Positions 22,301 to 34,390 of a DNA stretch of 64,000 nucleotides are shown piece by piece. Every line of letters begins with the position of its first letter. The stretch's first letter is position 1. This DNA is from Pochonia chlamydosporia 170 (taxonomy: Eukaryota > Ascomycota > Sordariomycetes > Hypocreales > Clavicipitaceae). A program made the position numbers and the translations under genes. The notes under the pieces are model-generated. The model did no database searches and was not told the DNA's origin. It was given only the letters and a program-made list of their open reading frames with translations. The DNA is taken from positions 1,922,001 to 1,986,000 of the forward strand of contig NC_035796.1 of assembly GCF_001653235.2 (NCBI RefSeq), in the 5' to 3' direction.

Positions 22301-22986
22301 TTATTTTACTTTGTGGATAATCACGATGTATGATGTGTACGAGTCAATGACCCACGAGTGTCGAGAGATTGATTTATGGACAGCTTTTGGGTTTTATGTT
22401 TAACGCTTGGGAATGATGGCAATGAAATTGATTTTTGTTATTCAAATATGGGCCTCGAATTGCTGGTGACTAACAGGATGACATGGCGGATGGATGACCT
22501 AAAGAAATGTCGCTGAAGCAGCGAGCGTATGTGTTGCTGGCATACTTGAACTCTGAGGCTGAGCCTCAAGATATTTCATTGCTCTCCACAGAAGTGCGTA
22601 ATCGCTTCATATGCGTCTCCTAGCTGAGTCGTCTTTTCTTTATCCAACACTTTGAACAGGCTGAAGGAGGACTTACACGGTCAGATACAAAGTTAAGTCA
22701 CGTGATATTCTGCATGATCGGTCGCGATAAGCCTTATCGGTACAGTGCCCCGCAGCAGCGCACAGCGGAGCCCTAATTTCGTGCCATTTTGGAGCTCACA
22801 CCAAAATTTCTAGCAGCCGAGCCCACCAAGCGCCGCAACCCATCGCAGCACCAATTGGGGAATCTCACAAAGTGGGCTGCACGTCTTTTTTTTCTCTCTC
22901 AACCACACCACGCAAAATTTCCAAAGGCGCAGGATTCGACTTCTTTGCGTTCTTCCAAAGCAAACACTCACTCAACAACTTTAAAA
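22301..22986. other. Intergenic region: 3' UTR of the giant gene and promoter of eL22
   Basis: 686 bp. The left part is AT-rich and carries the presumed 3' end of the upstream gene. The right part has a C/T tract (TCTTTTTTTTCTCTCTC, about 22884-22900) some 90 nt before the eL22 ATG, the kind of pyrimidine-rich initiation region common for fungal ribosomal protein genes. No other gene seen. Confidence 0.5.
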
Positions 22987-23725
22987 ATGGCTCCTCAGAC
23001 TGTATGTACCTGACACCGCTTTGCTGTTTGACGCAATGCCACCCGTCGGCCGATTCGTCTCGACTCCTTATCGCTACCTCTCTATGAACGAATGCCGTCG
23101 AACATGCTGAGATGCTGTCGAGACTGTGTTTGGAGGGCAGCGATTGGCGGTGTAGAGTTATCGGCTGTGCGAATGTGAAATATTTGCGCCATGAAAATAG
23201 TGCAGTAGGCTAAGTTGTCATTTTCTATAGAAGAAGTCGGGCAAGGCCCAGAAGCAGACCAAGAAGGTACGTTTGCTCTTGACATTAACATTTCGGCTCT
23301 CGTGGCCTCGCGGGAGTGGTTTATACTGACTGGTATGTAGTTCATCATCAACGCTCAGCAGCCTGCTAGCGACAAGATCTTCGACGTCTCTGCTTTCGAA
23401 AAGTTCCTCCAGGACACCATCAAGGTCGAGGGCCGCACCAACAACCTGGGCGACAATGTCATTGTCCAGCAGCAGGGCGAGGGCAAGATTGAGATCATTG
23501 CCCACAACGAGCTGTCTGGTCGCTACCTCAAGTACCTGTACGTGCTGGCCATTTTTGCCGATGGGCTGTTTTTGTATGCTGACCTGGTGAAATCACAGGA
23601 CCAAGAAGTTCCTCAAGAAGCAGCAGCTCCGTGACTGGCTCCGAGTCGTCTCCACCTCCCGTGGTGTCTATGAGCTCAAGTTCTTCAACGTCGTCAACGA
23701 CGAGGCTGACGAGGATGACGAGTAA
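22987..23725 (+). CDS. RPL22: 60S ribosomal protein L22 (eL22)
   Basis: Exons 22987-23001, 23231-23266, 23341-23537 and 23599-23725 give 124 residues, full length for eL22. The first exon codes only MAPQT and the second only [12 protein letters not shown], the basic N-terminus. Then follow [23 protein letters not shown], the core [14 protein letters not shown], and the [24 protein letters not shown] helix, with the usual acidic end DEADEDDE. Family knowledge: eL22 is a component of the large ribosomal subunit near the exit-tunnel side and contacts 28S rRNA. Very short first exons and a large first intron (229 nt here) are typical for fungal ribosomal protein genes. I looked in that intron for C/D or H/ACA snoRNA boxes and saw no convincing set. 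Confidence 0.96.
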
Positions 23726-24049
23726 ATTAGGTCCGCTTTGCTGCGTCTCTGATTACTTGACAGACTTTGTCATGAGAGATGGATTGGTCATGATTGGGGG
23801 ATAGGGAATGGGTCGGACGACGATGGTGACTGTTGTTTGACGACACATGATACCACCAATACAACCAGCCATTTTGAGTGAGACTCAAATTTGATGTTCA
23901 AACTTTGTGATTGTGATTGTCGTATCGAAAGAGTCATGTGAAATGCTGAATTGTCTATGTTGTGCGATCTAGTGGTATAAATGTTGATGCCATCTGACCG
24001 GGTGTATACTCCCACGAACACAACTGTATCTTCTGCCCCAACCTCAAAT
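23726..24049. other. Short intergenic region between convergent genes
   Basis: 324 bp between the eL22 stop (+) and the carrier stop (-). It should contain both 3' UTRs. AT-rich, with no gene-like frame or RNA gene visible. Confidence 0.5.
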
Positions 24050-25201
24050 CTAAGGTAACGTCCTCATAACACCCTCAAAAACCAACAACGCCATCGCATT
24101 CGCAGGAAACGCTCTCAAAAAGCAAGGCAAAAAGCCTCTCCAATACCCCCTCCAGCCGCTCTCCCTATAGACCGCCACAGCAGCATTCTTCCACCTCGGA
24201 AACTTCCTCTCCCCATCCCCTAGCCCGCCTCCCAAAGGATCCGTCATGATCCTCTGCTTCACCAAATCACTCGGATAGCTAGTCAGCCAGAAAATCTGGG
24301 CACTCAGCCCGCCCGCCCAGAAATTAATCGCCGGCGCACTCATATTCGTCTTCTGCCGCATCCACCTCGAAAGCATATCATAGCTGCCCCACCAGAAGAA
24401 GAACAGGCTTCGGAAAATCATGGTGGCACATAGTCCGTGGTAGACGCCGCGCACGCCGTGGTGGGTGTAGATTCTGCGCAGGCAGTCTATGGGGCCGGAG
24501 TACATGCGCTGCGACTTCTTGGCCGCGTACTGGATCTGCAGACGGGCTTTGACGTGCTCGACCGGTGCGGCGATGAAGCTTACCGTTGCGCCGGCGAAGA
24601 TGCCTGCTATGCCGTGGCCTAGTGGGGGAAGATTTGTGAGTGAGGATGATGGCGAGGAGTTGAATCTGTCGATGAGGGCGGTGAATCCGAGGCCGACGTT
24701 GTCGCCGGCGCCGGGGGTCCATGACGAGGCGTGGAAGATGTTCTCGGCCATGAGGCGGCGGTAGACGGTTAGGGAGCCTAGCATGATGGAGTCCATGAAC
24801 ATCCAGCCTACTAGGGGCGGTGTTGCGCCCTTGTAGAGGCCGCGGACGCCTTCGTTCTTGATGGTTTGTGTGACGCATTGGAGGGGCCCGGTGAAGCGGC
24901 CTTTGTTTGTGGTTTGGAGGCGGACTTTGATGGTGTCGAAGGGGTGGCCGACTGGGCTTGTGGTCAGCTTGGTTTATTTACAGAGTGAGGGAAAGTTATG
25001 CGTTTGTACTTATAAGTACGAGGGCAGAGTTGGGTTGGTGATGATGCAAAATGAAAGGCCACGATTCTCACCTGAGAGTTTGGCGATGCCGCTAAAGACC
25101 CCTGCTACAAAGCCTTTATAATCCCGCGATGAGGACTTCTTGGCTGTTGTAGGTACATCCTCCTTGCCGGCCTGCGTGCCGCCAACTACTGTCGAGGCCA
25201 T
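24050..25201 (-). CDS. Mitochondrial carrier protein, SLC25 family
   Basis: Two minus-strand exons, 25072-25201 and 24050-24951, give 343 residues; the intron (GTGAGA...CCCAG) splits a Val codon just before the first signature. The three carrier repeats are clear: GHPFDTIKVRLQ, APVEHVKARLQIQ and SYPSDLVKQRIM, each followed by a short amphipathic loop and RGxYxG-type motif (GVRGLYKG, GVRGVYHG, GWRGYWRG). The second signature has Val-Glu-His instead of Pro-x-Asp, a known type of variation. The sequence is close in style to the YMC1/acylcarnitine/ornithine branch of SLC25, but the substrate cannot be assigned here. Location would be the mitochondrial inner membrane, with six membrane helices. 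The N-terminus (about 35 residues, Thr/Lys/Ser-rich) precedes the first helix. Start at 25201 is the only ATG that fits the splice phase. Confidence 0.9.
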
Positions 25202-27165
25202 GGCGAGACGAACTCACTGCCAGAGTGAGCAGATGTGTGGTTGAGCAGTGAGGTGATAACAAGTGAGGGTGAGTGTCGACCAGGGTCACTGCCAGCAGCA
25301 GGAGAAGGCAAATGGTGAGCCTTGGTTTAACAATCCATCAATTGCGGGTGAATGAGGGTATTGCGTCGTAGTAAGGCGTAAAATAACTAAGAATGCTTAA
25401 AGCAGATGTTGTTGAAGATGAGACTGACTGAGTAAGCGAAAGTGAGGTCGGCATTTTCGGTGGAGACGACAGCCAAGAGTTTTGGCGACTGACTGCGGAA
25501 TCGGAGCTTCGAGTCTCATTCGAACTCATTCGCCGTTTGACGTGCCATGCCACGACAACTTGAGTCCAAACTTGAGGTTGGACAACGAGTGCATTGGAGC
25601 CTAACCGATGTTATTTAATGCGACGATGGATACATGCTGCTGTGCACACATGCAGAATAAGTAATGCATTGGTCGATGCCGCGAAACGGTGGACATGCTG
25701 CGTATCAGAACACGATCTCGATCTTGTTTAGCCGTGGGTGAAGCAGCATGGCGTTGGGATAGATGCTCGTCGGCTTTATCAAGTGTATGGGGTACCCAAA
25801 GCGACATAAATCAGCGAAAGCCTATGGGAATACTCTTTGATGTTCACGCGACATGCGACGCGAAGGCGTTCTTTGAATTGTCTACCTAACCAGCATAGTG
25901 GCCGAGGCTCCTTTCAGCAATCTTGCAAGGCGAAACCAGCAGCGCCTCGTCAGTATGCAATCAACCGACGTCCTGGAGACCCTTCTTGGTGCACGCAATG
26001 GTGATACCGCGAATTGATTCACAGCGAGCTCTGCAGGATGGATGGTTTATGCTGTGCGAGACATGACGCGAACTCTCGTGCAATGTCAGATGGTGATCGT
26101 CAAACACATGTGATGCCATTTGATCGAAATGTCTGCTTCTCCAGGACACATGGTATTGATCCAATGCCGTTGCCGTGGGTTTTTGATGTCGTTATCTTTG
26201 CACACTGTCTGGAAACGTTGCCAAGCACCGACTAAGTCTAATTGGAAGCATCGTATCTAAATTTGGGCTCTATTTCAGTGGTATTCCCGTGGGCCGGCTG
26301 ATGAATCCGAAGCATTGTAGTGGAACCTGCACTTGATACACCCGGTATGTGGTAAACACACTTGGCCGTGTTGGCATTCGTTACTTTTGCTAGTCAGGGA
26401 CGCTAATTATCTTCTGTGTTGCATTTCTAGGCCCGTCACTATTCCCCCAATATGCCATCAGGATCTATACTGCACAACCACCGGACACACGCCGTGTAGC
26501 CGTGTATCATGGCAAGTCTGCAAGTCAACTTTTGGCCAGAAGCTGTCTTCATTGCACAAGATTTCTACATTAAGTAAGTGCCTTGTTTGCTTGTTGAGGT
26601 ACTGGTCGAGAGAATTTCATCTACCCAACAATGCCAACCCACCTCCATCAACTGATCGTCATTCTGTCTTGCCATGTCAACCGTTAGTCGCAGCAAAATA
26701 ACCCATTTACTGCCACACCTTCTCCACCAACCATCTTCAACTCCCACTCCCACTGGCAGACGTCCTCTCAAAACACTGGAGAAGATCAAATGTTTCGTTC
26801 GCGTAACCTGGTAGCAGTGCGATGCGACTCGGACTGTTTGCGTATACACTCCAGTAAGCATGAAGATCATTGTAAACCGCCCTGAACATGCGTCATAAAC
26901 AATGGGTCGGTTTCTCCTTTCAAGCTGTCCTTTGCATCTGGGCACCCGTCTTGGCCCTTTCTTGGCTTTTTCGAACCTGTCAACTCCATGCTTGGCGGTA
27001 TCGTTGTCGTTTGCTGCGACCATTGTTTGAATGTAACTGCAGCGTAGGCTTGGCCTAGATTGCTTCTACAGAAATTATCGTCACTCGTTTGGTCTTTTGT
27101 ATTTTTCGATTGAAAGTTGCGAGTGTTTGATACACTTTTGGGGAGGGAACATATCAAATTTCACA
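25202..27165. other. Intergenic region between divergent genes, no gene supported
   Basis: 1.96 kb between the carrier start (-) and the GH76 start (+). Open frames on both strands are short, overlap and show no domain. The right end (about 27000-27165) should be the GH76 promoter and leader, the left end the carrier promoter. I see no tRNA, repeat family or transposon end. Confidence 0.45.
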
Positions 27166-28767
27166 ATGAAATTCAGCTTGTCTGGTTTGACGCTGCTGGC
27201 GGCTGGTCGCCTGGCCGCTTCAGCGTCGGTGTTTTCGCTCGATTCCGACGGTGCGTTTCTTTACCTGCACGCAACATCACCAACAACCTAACCCCATCAA
27301 AACCAACAAACTGACGACAATCTTTCAGACGCGATTAAAAAATCAGCGAGCACGCTTGCCTGGGACATGCTGCAGTATTATCACGGCAACGAGTCCGGAG
27401 GCACGCCCGGTATCCTCCCCGGACCACCGCCGGCCGGCGACTATTATTGGTGGGAAGGCGGAGCAATGTGGGGCACTCTCATCCAGTACTGGGCTTTAAC
27501 GGGCGACACGACTTACAATGACGAGATCATGAAGGCCATGCAATTCCAAGTTGGTGAGGGCGAGGATTACATGCCGCGCAATGTGACGGCGTCTCTGGGA
27601 AACGATGACCAAGCATTTTGGGGTATGGCCGCCATGTTGGCCGCGGAGAACAAGTTTCCCGACCCTCCGTCTGATCGACCTGGTTGGCTTGGTCTTGCGC
27701 AGGCCGTGTTTAACACCCAGGCAAGCCCGCAGCGACATGATGATACATGTGGCGGAGGACTGAGATGGCAGATTCCATTCACTAATAATGGATATGGATA
27801 CAAGAATAGTGAGTTGGCATTACAAAAATGAAATGTGGTGTTCTTAGACCAAAGTGACTGACATGGCCAAGGTATCGCCAACGGCTGCTTCTTCAACATG
27901 GGCGCCAGACTCGCCCGCTACACAGGAGACAAGAAATATTCCGACTGGGCAGAAAAGACGTGGGACTGGGTTGAGAAAATCGGCTTCATCGACCCCCAAA
28001 CCTACGCCATTTACGACGGGGCCAACGTCGACGATCAGTGCAAGGACATAAACAAAGTGCAATACTCTTACAATAATGCTATTTTCGCTGAAGGAGCAGC
28101 ATTCATGTACAATTTCGTGCGTAACCCTTTCCCTTTCAAGTCTTTGAATGCTAGCAACTCCACCTACACATGACTAACATGAGGACATTCACAGACAAAC
28201 GGCGACCAAAAATGGAAAGACAGAGTCGACAAACTCATCACCTACGGCCTCAAAACCTTCTTCCCCAAAGACGTCGCCGTAGAGATATCATGCGAGCCCA
28301 ACGACGGCTGCAAGACCGACATGTTCACGTACAAGGGCTTCGTGCACCGCTGGTACGCCGTCACCACGCAGCTCGCGCCCTTCACCGCCGAGCGCATCCT
28401 GCCGGTGCTGCAAAAGTCCGCGCAGGCGGCCGTCTCGCAGTGCACGGGCGGCACCAACGGCCGGCAGTGCGGTCTGAAGTGGGTGGACGGCACGTACGAC
28501 GGCAAGACGGGCGCGGGACAGGAGATGAGCGCCCTGGCGGCGGTGCAGAGCTTGTTGATAGGCAAGGGGAAGCCGCCTGTGACGCATACGTCCGGCGGGA
28601 CGAGTAAGGGGAATCCGGATGGTGGTGCCGGCGACGGGTCGGTGATGCCCAAGGAGAAGCCGGTGACGACGGGGGATAAGGTTGGGGCGAGTATTGTTAC
28701 GATTTTGTTGTTGGGGTTGGCGGTTGGTGTGTTTGGGTGGATGAGCTTTGAGTTTGCGGGGGCGTGA
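27166..28767 (+). CDS. GH76 endo-alpha-1,6-mannanase family protein (Dfg5/Dcw1 type), membrane- or GPI-anchored
   Basis: Exons 27166-27250, 27329-27808, 27872-28116 and 28195-28767 give 460 residues, standard for Dfg5/Dcw1. A signal peptide ([20 protein letters not shown]) is followed by the GH76 fold: the [14 protein letters not shown] and [11 protein letters not shown] blocks, and the catalytic pair Asp121-Asp122 inside [12 protein letters not shown]. Further family marks are [31 protein letters not shown] and CEPNDGC...[12 protein letters not shown]. The C-terminus has a Gly/Pro/Lys linker and a hydrophobic segment ([19 protein letters not shown]), consistent with GPI attachment. Family knowledge: these enzymes act on alpha-1,6-mannan of GPI glycans and transfer GPI proteins into the wall glucan. 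It fits functionally with the Ecm33-like protein in this window, though 25 kb away. Coding sequence looks intact. Confidence 0.93.
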
Positions 28768-29057
28768 TGTGTTGATGTTTTCTTTTCTTTTTTTTTCATG
28801 TTTTGATGTTTTGCGTGGGATTGTAGGTTTGTATGAGTTTGGCGATATCAATGGTATTTATGGGGTTAAAGCAAGGTCATCTGGATGTGGTGTATGGGAC
28901 TGGAATTATGTTCGTGTTGTCGCTTAGAAGGGCAATGATGATGGTGTTGGTCCTTACGTCACACGAGCAAACATACAGTGACCCCGAATCTTTCTTGTAT
29001 TCATGTATTTGGCATGTACCATATCGAAAATCCATGCTTCTTCATATGTGCTCAGCC
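28768..29057. other. Short intergenic region between convergent genes
   Basis: 290 bp between the GH76 stop (+) and the FAD oxidase stop (-); T-rich near 28780-28800, likely shared 3' UTR sequence. No gene seen. Confidence 0.45.
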
Positions 29058-30777
29058 TCACTTATACATGCCCAGAATCTCACCCACAACACTCCTATAA
29101 ATCCCCTTTGGATCCATCTTCTGCCTCACAGCCTTGAACCGCTTCAAATACTACAAAATGTCAGTCCCACGTCACAAAAAATCACGTCATGACTTACACC
29201 AGCATCCAGATTTTTCACAGACCGCGTCAGCACATCGCGCGTATTCTTCGTCCAGTGAGGTCTGCAAGGAAACTCCTTGACCAGCGTATTCGCCAGATTA
29301 ATATCTGCAACACATCAGTCCCATCCACACCAAAAACCACACCTAGAAAACTCACAAAAGTCCTCGTTGTATCGCTTGCGATCCCCCACAGAAGGGTGAT
29401 AGCTCGGAAAGTCAAACATAATAGCCCCCTTTGACCAATCCTGCCCATCGGAAGTATTCAGCGTAACCTGGCCCAAAAAGTCGAAATTCGCCTTCCCAAA
29501 CTTGATGTTAATTCCACTACGGTACGTGGACGTCATGAAGATGAGTTTCTTGGCCTCCGCGTCAAACAGCTCCCTCACCCGCTTGAGCATCTTGTTCGCC
29601 ATTGTCACGGGGAATGCTAACTCGAGGGTGTAGCCGTGCAGGCCGTAGTCCCATTCTGCCTTTTGGTCCGGGTACAGGCCGCCGATGAGCACGTCGTAGT
29701 GGTATCCGTACACGGGCCACTCCTTGATGGGCTCGTTGGTCGTCTTTTCGTGGAAGTTGGGCGCTTCCCATTGTCCGAAGAAGATTTCCTCGGCTATCCA
29801 GTTTGACGAGGGGAGGTATTTGCCGCTGTCGAGGAGGGCCTTGGCGGCGCCGCCTTCGAGGGCGGTGACGGAGAAGGTGGATTGGAAGCCTTGCTGGCTA
29901 CTTTTGTTGAAGTCGACGGTGTCGTAGTATCGCCAGTGGAACTTTCTCTTGTATGGCCACCACTGTGATTGTTTAGCAGCGACAATATGTGTAGGATGGG
30001 AGGTGGCATACCCAGAGATTGGCAGTCATGTAAGGTGCAATCATGCCGTAAATATCACCGTTGAGAACGTCTTTCTCTTCCAGACTGAATTGTGATTAGC
30101 TGGGTAGTGTTGGATGCAGCGTTTTGGTGTACTTACGTCTTTTGCATGGCATAAACCTTGACTTCGGGAAAGATCTTCATCTTCAATCTTCCGATTATTC
30201 CCAACAGACCGAGCGATGTCGATGCTGCGAGCCAGTCGTCGTTGGACTCGTCGCGCTCAATATGCCGAACATCGCCATTGCCATCGATGATATCCATGGC
30301 CAGCACGCCACCAACAACCGCTGCATCTTCTCGAAGAGAAGTCCTATGAGCTCCCATGGCAACACTGCCGCCGAGGGAGATATTCCAGTTCACTAAACCG
30401 GTTCCCATGTTCGCCCCACGCTCATGCAAATACTCAGCAAGCTGGAAGAACGTAACGCCCGCTTCCACCGTGACGGTCCCGGCATTGAGGTCAAAGCCCG
30501 ATATCTTATTCACAAACTCTGTGCGAATAATGACAGTCGCATCATCAGAACACTGCGTATCATACCACATGTGTCCCTTACCACCAGCACGAACTTGCAG
30601 TCCCCTCTTCGCAGCATCCTTGACCAGAGATTGAATCTGCTCAACGCTCGTCGCATCATGCACCTCCGTCACATTATAGCACGACGGAAACCCTTCACCA
30701 TCAAACGTGTTGTACACAGCAGCCGAGGACACCGCCAGCACCGACGCGACCGCCAGTACAGAGCGAAAAGTCAACAT
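29058..30777 (-). CDS. Secreted FAD-linked oxidoreductase (sugar-lactone oxidase-like)
   Basis: Five minus-strand exons: 30137-30777, 30013-30084, 29356-29963, 29198-29304 and 29058-29150, together 506 residues. The start at 30777 gives a good signal peptide (MLTFRSVLAVASVLAVSSAA); an upstream in-frame codon at 30849 would place 24 polar residues before it. Residues about 40-190 form the FAD-binding PCMH domain: VRAGGKGHMWYD with His69 where the family often binds FAD covalently, NAGTVTVEAGVTFFQL, MGTGLVNWNISLGGSVAMGAH and TSLGLLGIIGRL. The C-terminal half, with HWRYYDTVD, CRPHWTKNTRD and KMDPKGIYR, resembles the D-arabinono-lactone oxidase domain rather than the berberine-bridge type. Probable reaction: oxidation of a sugar lactone or alcohol with oxygen, giving H2O2. 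It sits 3.6 kb from the PKS relic and could be a former tailoring enzyme, but a role in extracellular sugar oxidation is equally possible. Confidence 0.85.
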
Positions 30778-31959
30778 TGTTTTCACAGTCCCATGCGATG
30801 AAGCAGGTGTAGTTATTCGCGACCACATACCCAACTTTGATGCGCACAATCCATCTTATAATAACGCGTCTAAGCGCCCGTATATGTGATCGGGCCTATT
30901 ACTCGCTCGGTACGACCTCAAGACCGATTTGGCTTGTGATACTCCGTGTGGTTGCTTTTCTCAACCATTTTGGCAGCAGGACCGACGTTAGTTTACCCGA
31001 TTGGATGGAAGATATTTACACCCCAGGAAATGAAGCTTCCAAGCGTTGACACTTGGCCCGAGTTGGGTGTCAAATCCTGCTTTAAGCATAAGACTATGCT
31101 CACGCTAATCTGTCACTTGTGCGGAGAACCCTGCTGACGTGCCACCGACCAGGGCGTATGACCCAGTGCAACGTTGGCAGGATCCTACGAGGGAAGTGAG
31201 ATACTATTGCATTGATCATCTATACTACATAGGTAAAAACAATGAAACTAAGTGTGTGGCCCTATGCTGCGAAAATAGTTGAACGATGTATGTGCATATA
31301 GCCTAATATGCAATGACGGAGTGAGGTTCAGCCAGAATGGGTACCTCGGAAGGATCTTGGACGAGAGGGGCAAGATGGTTCATTACGAAGAGAATGAGTA
31401 TTGAATTTTGAGTTCAAATGACAATTAATCGTTGAAGAATGTGAGTACGATCTATGTTAAAAAGTGCAGCGGATGGCAAAGTTATGACTCTTTGAATCAT
31501 TGGCACTTACAAGAGGGAACCAGCGTCATTAACGACGTGTTTGACAGCCAGCTATAGTTAAGCCTGTGAGTTGGGCCTTGGCTTGTGATGCTGAGTCCTT
31601 ATGCAACTAGCAAAGCGCTCGTATGCCCATTGCCTAAAGCTTCATAGTCTTTCCACAGCCTCCAATTAAGCGGCCAACTCCCTGCAAGCATTGAGATACT
31701 TGCCGACATTGAGCCAATCAAAGAGTTGAAAGTTCTAGTTTGAAGCCTACGCCCGGACACATCCTTACACAATACATATTGACAACACATAGCACTACAG
31801 CAAATTCAACAGTGGACTTCCTTCTGAACGATACTATTAAATGAACTAACAATTAATCGGCACTAAAAGAGTGAGAAACATGACTCATAACGTCATAAAT
31901 CGGAATCCGTCTCGTCATTTTTACCATACCATGACACTTCTGCCTTCCATGGACACATG
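30778..31959. other. Intergenic region, AT-rich, no gene supported
   Basis: 1.18 kb upstream of the FAD oxidase (-) and downstream of the next minus-strand gene. AT content rises at about 31200-31560. No open frame with a domain, no RNA gene and no repeat recognised. Confidence 0.4.
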
Positions 31960-32829
31960 TCAATCAACAATAGTCCTAGACCCGTCGGACGACGAGATAG
32001 ACTCATCATCCTTCACCGTGTCCCTCTTCCAAAAGCACAGCTTCCTGAACCACTCAAATCGCGAAGGCTTTTCTCTCACAGACCTCTCAGAACGCTCACT
32101 AGACGTGCTTCTTTCCCTACATCGGGGCGCTCTCCTCGCCGGCACACGGCCTCGCCTGGCAGGAGGGGGAACAGTAATCCCACCCGGCCTGTTATTATGG
32201 CAGAAGCAGCTGCAACAGCCACAGCATGGCTTCGCCGGCTTCGTGCCACAGCGCGCAGGCACATGTGGCGGTCTCATCCCGGGTAGATGAGGACCCCAGC
32301 GGCCGTTCTTCTCAAACTGAATCGAGACGCGCACGGCGGTAGCATATATATCCACGATGGTCATGGGAATGCATCCAAGCAGGCTCTGGTTCTCCCCAAT
32401 CACATTACAGAGGACCTGTAGACAATAACTCAACTGCGCGTCATCACTGTCAAACTTGTCGTCTGGATCAAGTTTTTTGACGCCTTTGATGCTGTGAACC
32501 GCGCTCGTGACATCCGCGAGCGTTATCTCCGACGAATCACGAATCATGGACACGAGGTCCTTGCCAGCCGTGGAAGCATCGGCCTCGAGCTCGTTTACTG
32601 TGTCTCGGGGAATCCTGCTCCGCAGTCTCCATACTCTCCATACGAGACCCTTCCAAGTAGGTTCCGTAACAGGAGGCGGAGACGTTATGCAGAAGCTCGT
32701 CTCGAGGCGCCGAACACGATTGTCGAGGTTTGCGATGCTTGTGGATTTTGTGAATTCGCCCATCCACATTGCGAGGTGCTTGATGCCCTCGAGATTCGCG
32801 ATGATGGCGGCGCAGCGCAATTCCTCCAT
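31960..32829 (-). CDS. Unknown fungal protein with a cysteine cluster
   Basis: A single open frame of 289 residues if started at the ATG at 32829 (MEELRCAAII), 312 if started at 32898; the shorter start is preferred because the extra residues are an odd Lys/Gln/His-rich string over an A-rich run. The N-terminal two thirds look alpha-helical and globular (LEGIKHLAMWMGEF, SIANLDNRVRRLE, ALENxx-like helices, and QLSYCLQVLCNVIGENQSLLGCIPMTIVDIYATAVRV-type region described in pieces). Residues about 202-210 form a dense Cys cluster, CCGCCSCFC, followed by HNN and a basic Pro/Arg stretch, then a Ser/Glu/Arg-rich tail (RSTSSERSERS). The Cys run could bind a metal or be palmitoylated; neither is shown. 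I do not recognise the family. The T-rich context at the start (about 32850-32870 on +) might hide an upstream exon. Confidence 0.65.
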   Translation of the reverse strand: MEELRCAAIIANLEGIKHLAMWMGEFTKSTSIANLDNRVRRLETSFCITSPPPVTEPTWKGLVWRVWRLRSRIPRDTVNELEADASTAGKDLVSMIRDSSEITLADVTSAVHSIKGVKKLDPDDKFDSDDAQLSYCLQVLCNVIGENQSLLGCIPMTIVDIYATAVRVSIQFEKNGRWGPHLPGMRPPHVPARCGTKPAKPCCGCCSCFCHNNRPGGITVPPPARRGRVPARRAPRCRERSTSSERSERSVREKPSRFEWFRKLCFWKRDTVKDDESISSSDGSRTIVD

Positions 32830-34390
32830 CGTGACGAAGCGATCAAGGTGTATTTTTTTTTGGTTCTTTTTACCGTGCTGTATGCCCGAATACAACAATG
32901 GGAGATTGGGGGAGGGCAGAGATCGTGGCGAGGTGAAAGTGAGGCGGTCTGAGCTCAGCTGTACTTATAACCTTCAACTTTTTGCTCTACCCCGCTTGAT
33001 GTCTGCCTAATCCATTTATGGGCCAACATGCATCGTGTTAAGAGCCAATAAAGTTCGATACGGGTTTGCTTGGACCAATCTTGGGAAGCTTCACGCAAGT
33101 TCTGTCGTCTCTTTTCTCGATGGGGAGAGCGGCCGCCTTCCCCACCGAATCGGCACCGGGCAGTACTGCTCGTTGGGGTTTATTGAATGGCAGCAAAGTT
33201 GAACATGGAGGCGTAGGTATTCCCGTGACTAAGGGACTGCATTTCTATGCTACCAACCAGATATTGAACTGTTTCTGGGCTGTATGATTGGTGGTGATTA
33301 GGTTGGTCGCGATGTTTTCCAGAGCCGAGAAAATTGCCTGATCGGTCATGGCCCTCCCGGAGATGCGGGTCCGTAGATCGGGGTTTGTGTGGGTCTCCGA
33401 ATTAAACTCCCGCACATCAAAGAGATTAGATGTCGCGAGAACAGCAAGAAGATCCAGGTTGTTGGATCTGGGACATTGCGGGCAATTCGTTATCAAAGAC
33501 ACAGAAATTTCCGTGGGTCATGCCATATCACAGGCCCTGAATGTTTGCTCGCAATTTACAAAGTCGACGCAGTGGCCTGTGTCATCAGCGATGGCGTCCT
33601 GCACTTAGATGGGGCACATTGCTCTTCCGTCAAAGCGCTTCATGTTGAGCATCTTGTCTCAATTGCCTGCCCTTCGTAATTGCACCAATGCAAGCTGCAG
33701 TAAATAAAAAAAGTTTGCACTCGTTGCCAGTTGCTAGACTTTGATACAAACAGCTTGCGTCAGTCCTCAAACTTGTTCCATGTGGCGCCCTGCTACAAAT
33801 CCAGGCGCCGGTGCTCCAAATGCCAAGTCATGCTGCCGTACACATTGATAAGCCTGCATTTGTAATAAGAGCACACATTGCTAGCTTTGGTGATAATGAT
33901 TAGTCTCTAGTGTAGACGGCAATGTCTCATCGTAGTTATTGGAAATTGGAGGCTCGAACACAAGATGCCTGTCATGCTGTGGCGACAAACATGCAGCTTG
34001 GAATTAAGGCTTCGGAACCGCTGCAAGCAAATCGCTTCTGATGAATTAAAATGGGATAGCATTTCACTTATAATCCGCTAGATTTCCCAGCATGACGTCT
34101 AGATCCAATGTCCCTGCCGAAGCCAAGGCTCAGCTGTCCGTTCCTATGGGTCCCTATCCGGAACTAACTTATCCAGGTAAATACCGAAAGTTCGGCAGGT
34201 GGTTGAATGTGCCAATTTTAGGCAATACCGGACAGCTTAGATCGTCAAACGGTCGAAAAGTCCCCAGGGCATCCTACTTTCACGGCTGATCGACGACAAA
34301 ACGAGGATTAGGTCTCCCATCATAACAACGGGCTCCGAAGCAAATCAGTACGGAATTGATGTCGCATTCGTAGTATTTTAGAAAAAGGAA
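32830..34390. other. Intergenic region between the unknown protein and the PKS relic
   Basis: 1.56 kb. Short open frames at 33245-33679 on both strands overlap and carry no recognisable domain. A frame at 34092-34289 ends before the PKS start and does not connect to it by an obvious splice. The right part should be the former PKS promoter. No zinc-cluster regulator or transporter fragment was recognised. Confidence 0.4.

Noticed and set aside
23002..23230. Possible snoRNA in the 229-nt first intron of eL22
   Set aside because: No convincing RTGATGA/CTGA pair or H/ACA box set could be found by eye.
34092..34289. Upstream frame as first exon of the PKS
   Set aside because: It stops before the PKS start and no donor joins it in phase; the ATG at 34391 leads into the usual N-terminal PKS sequence.
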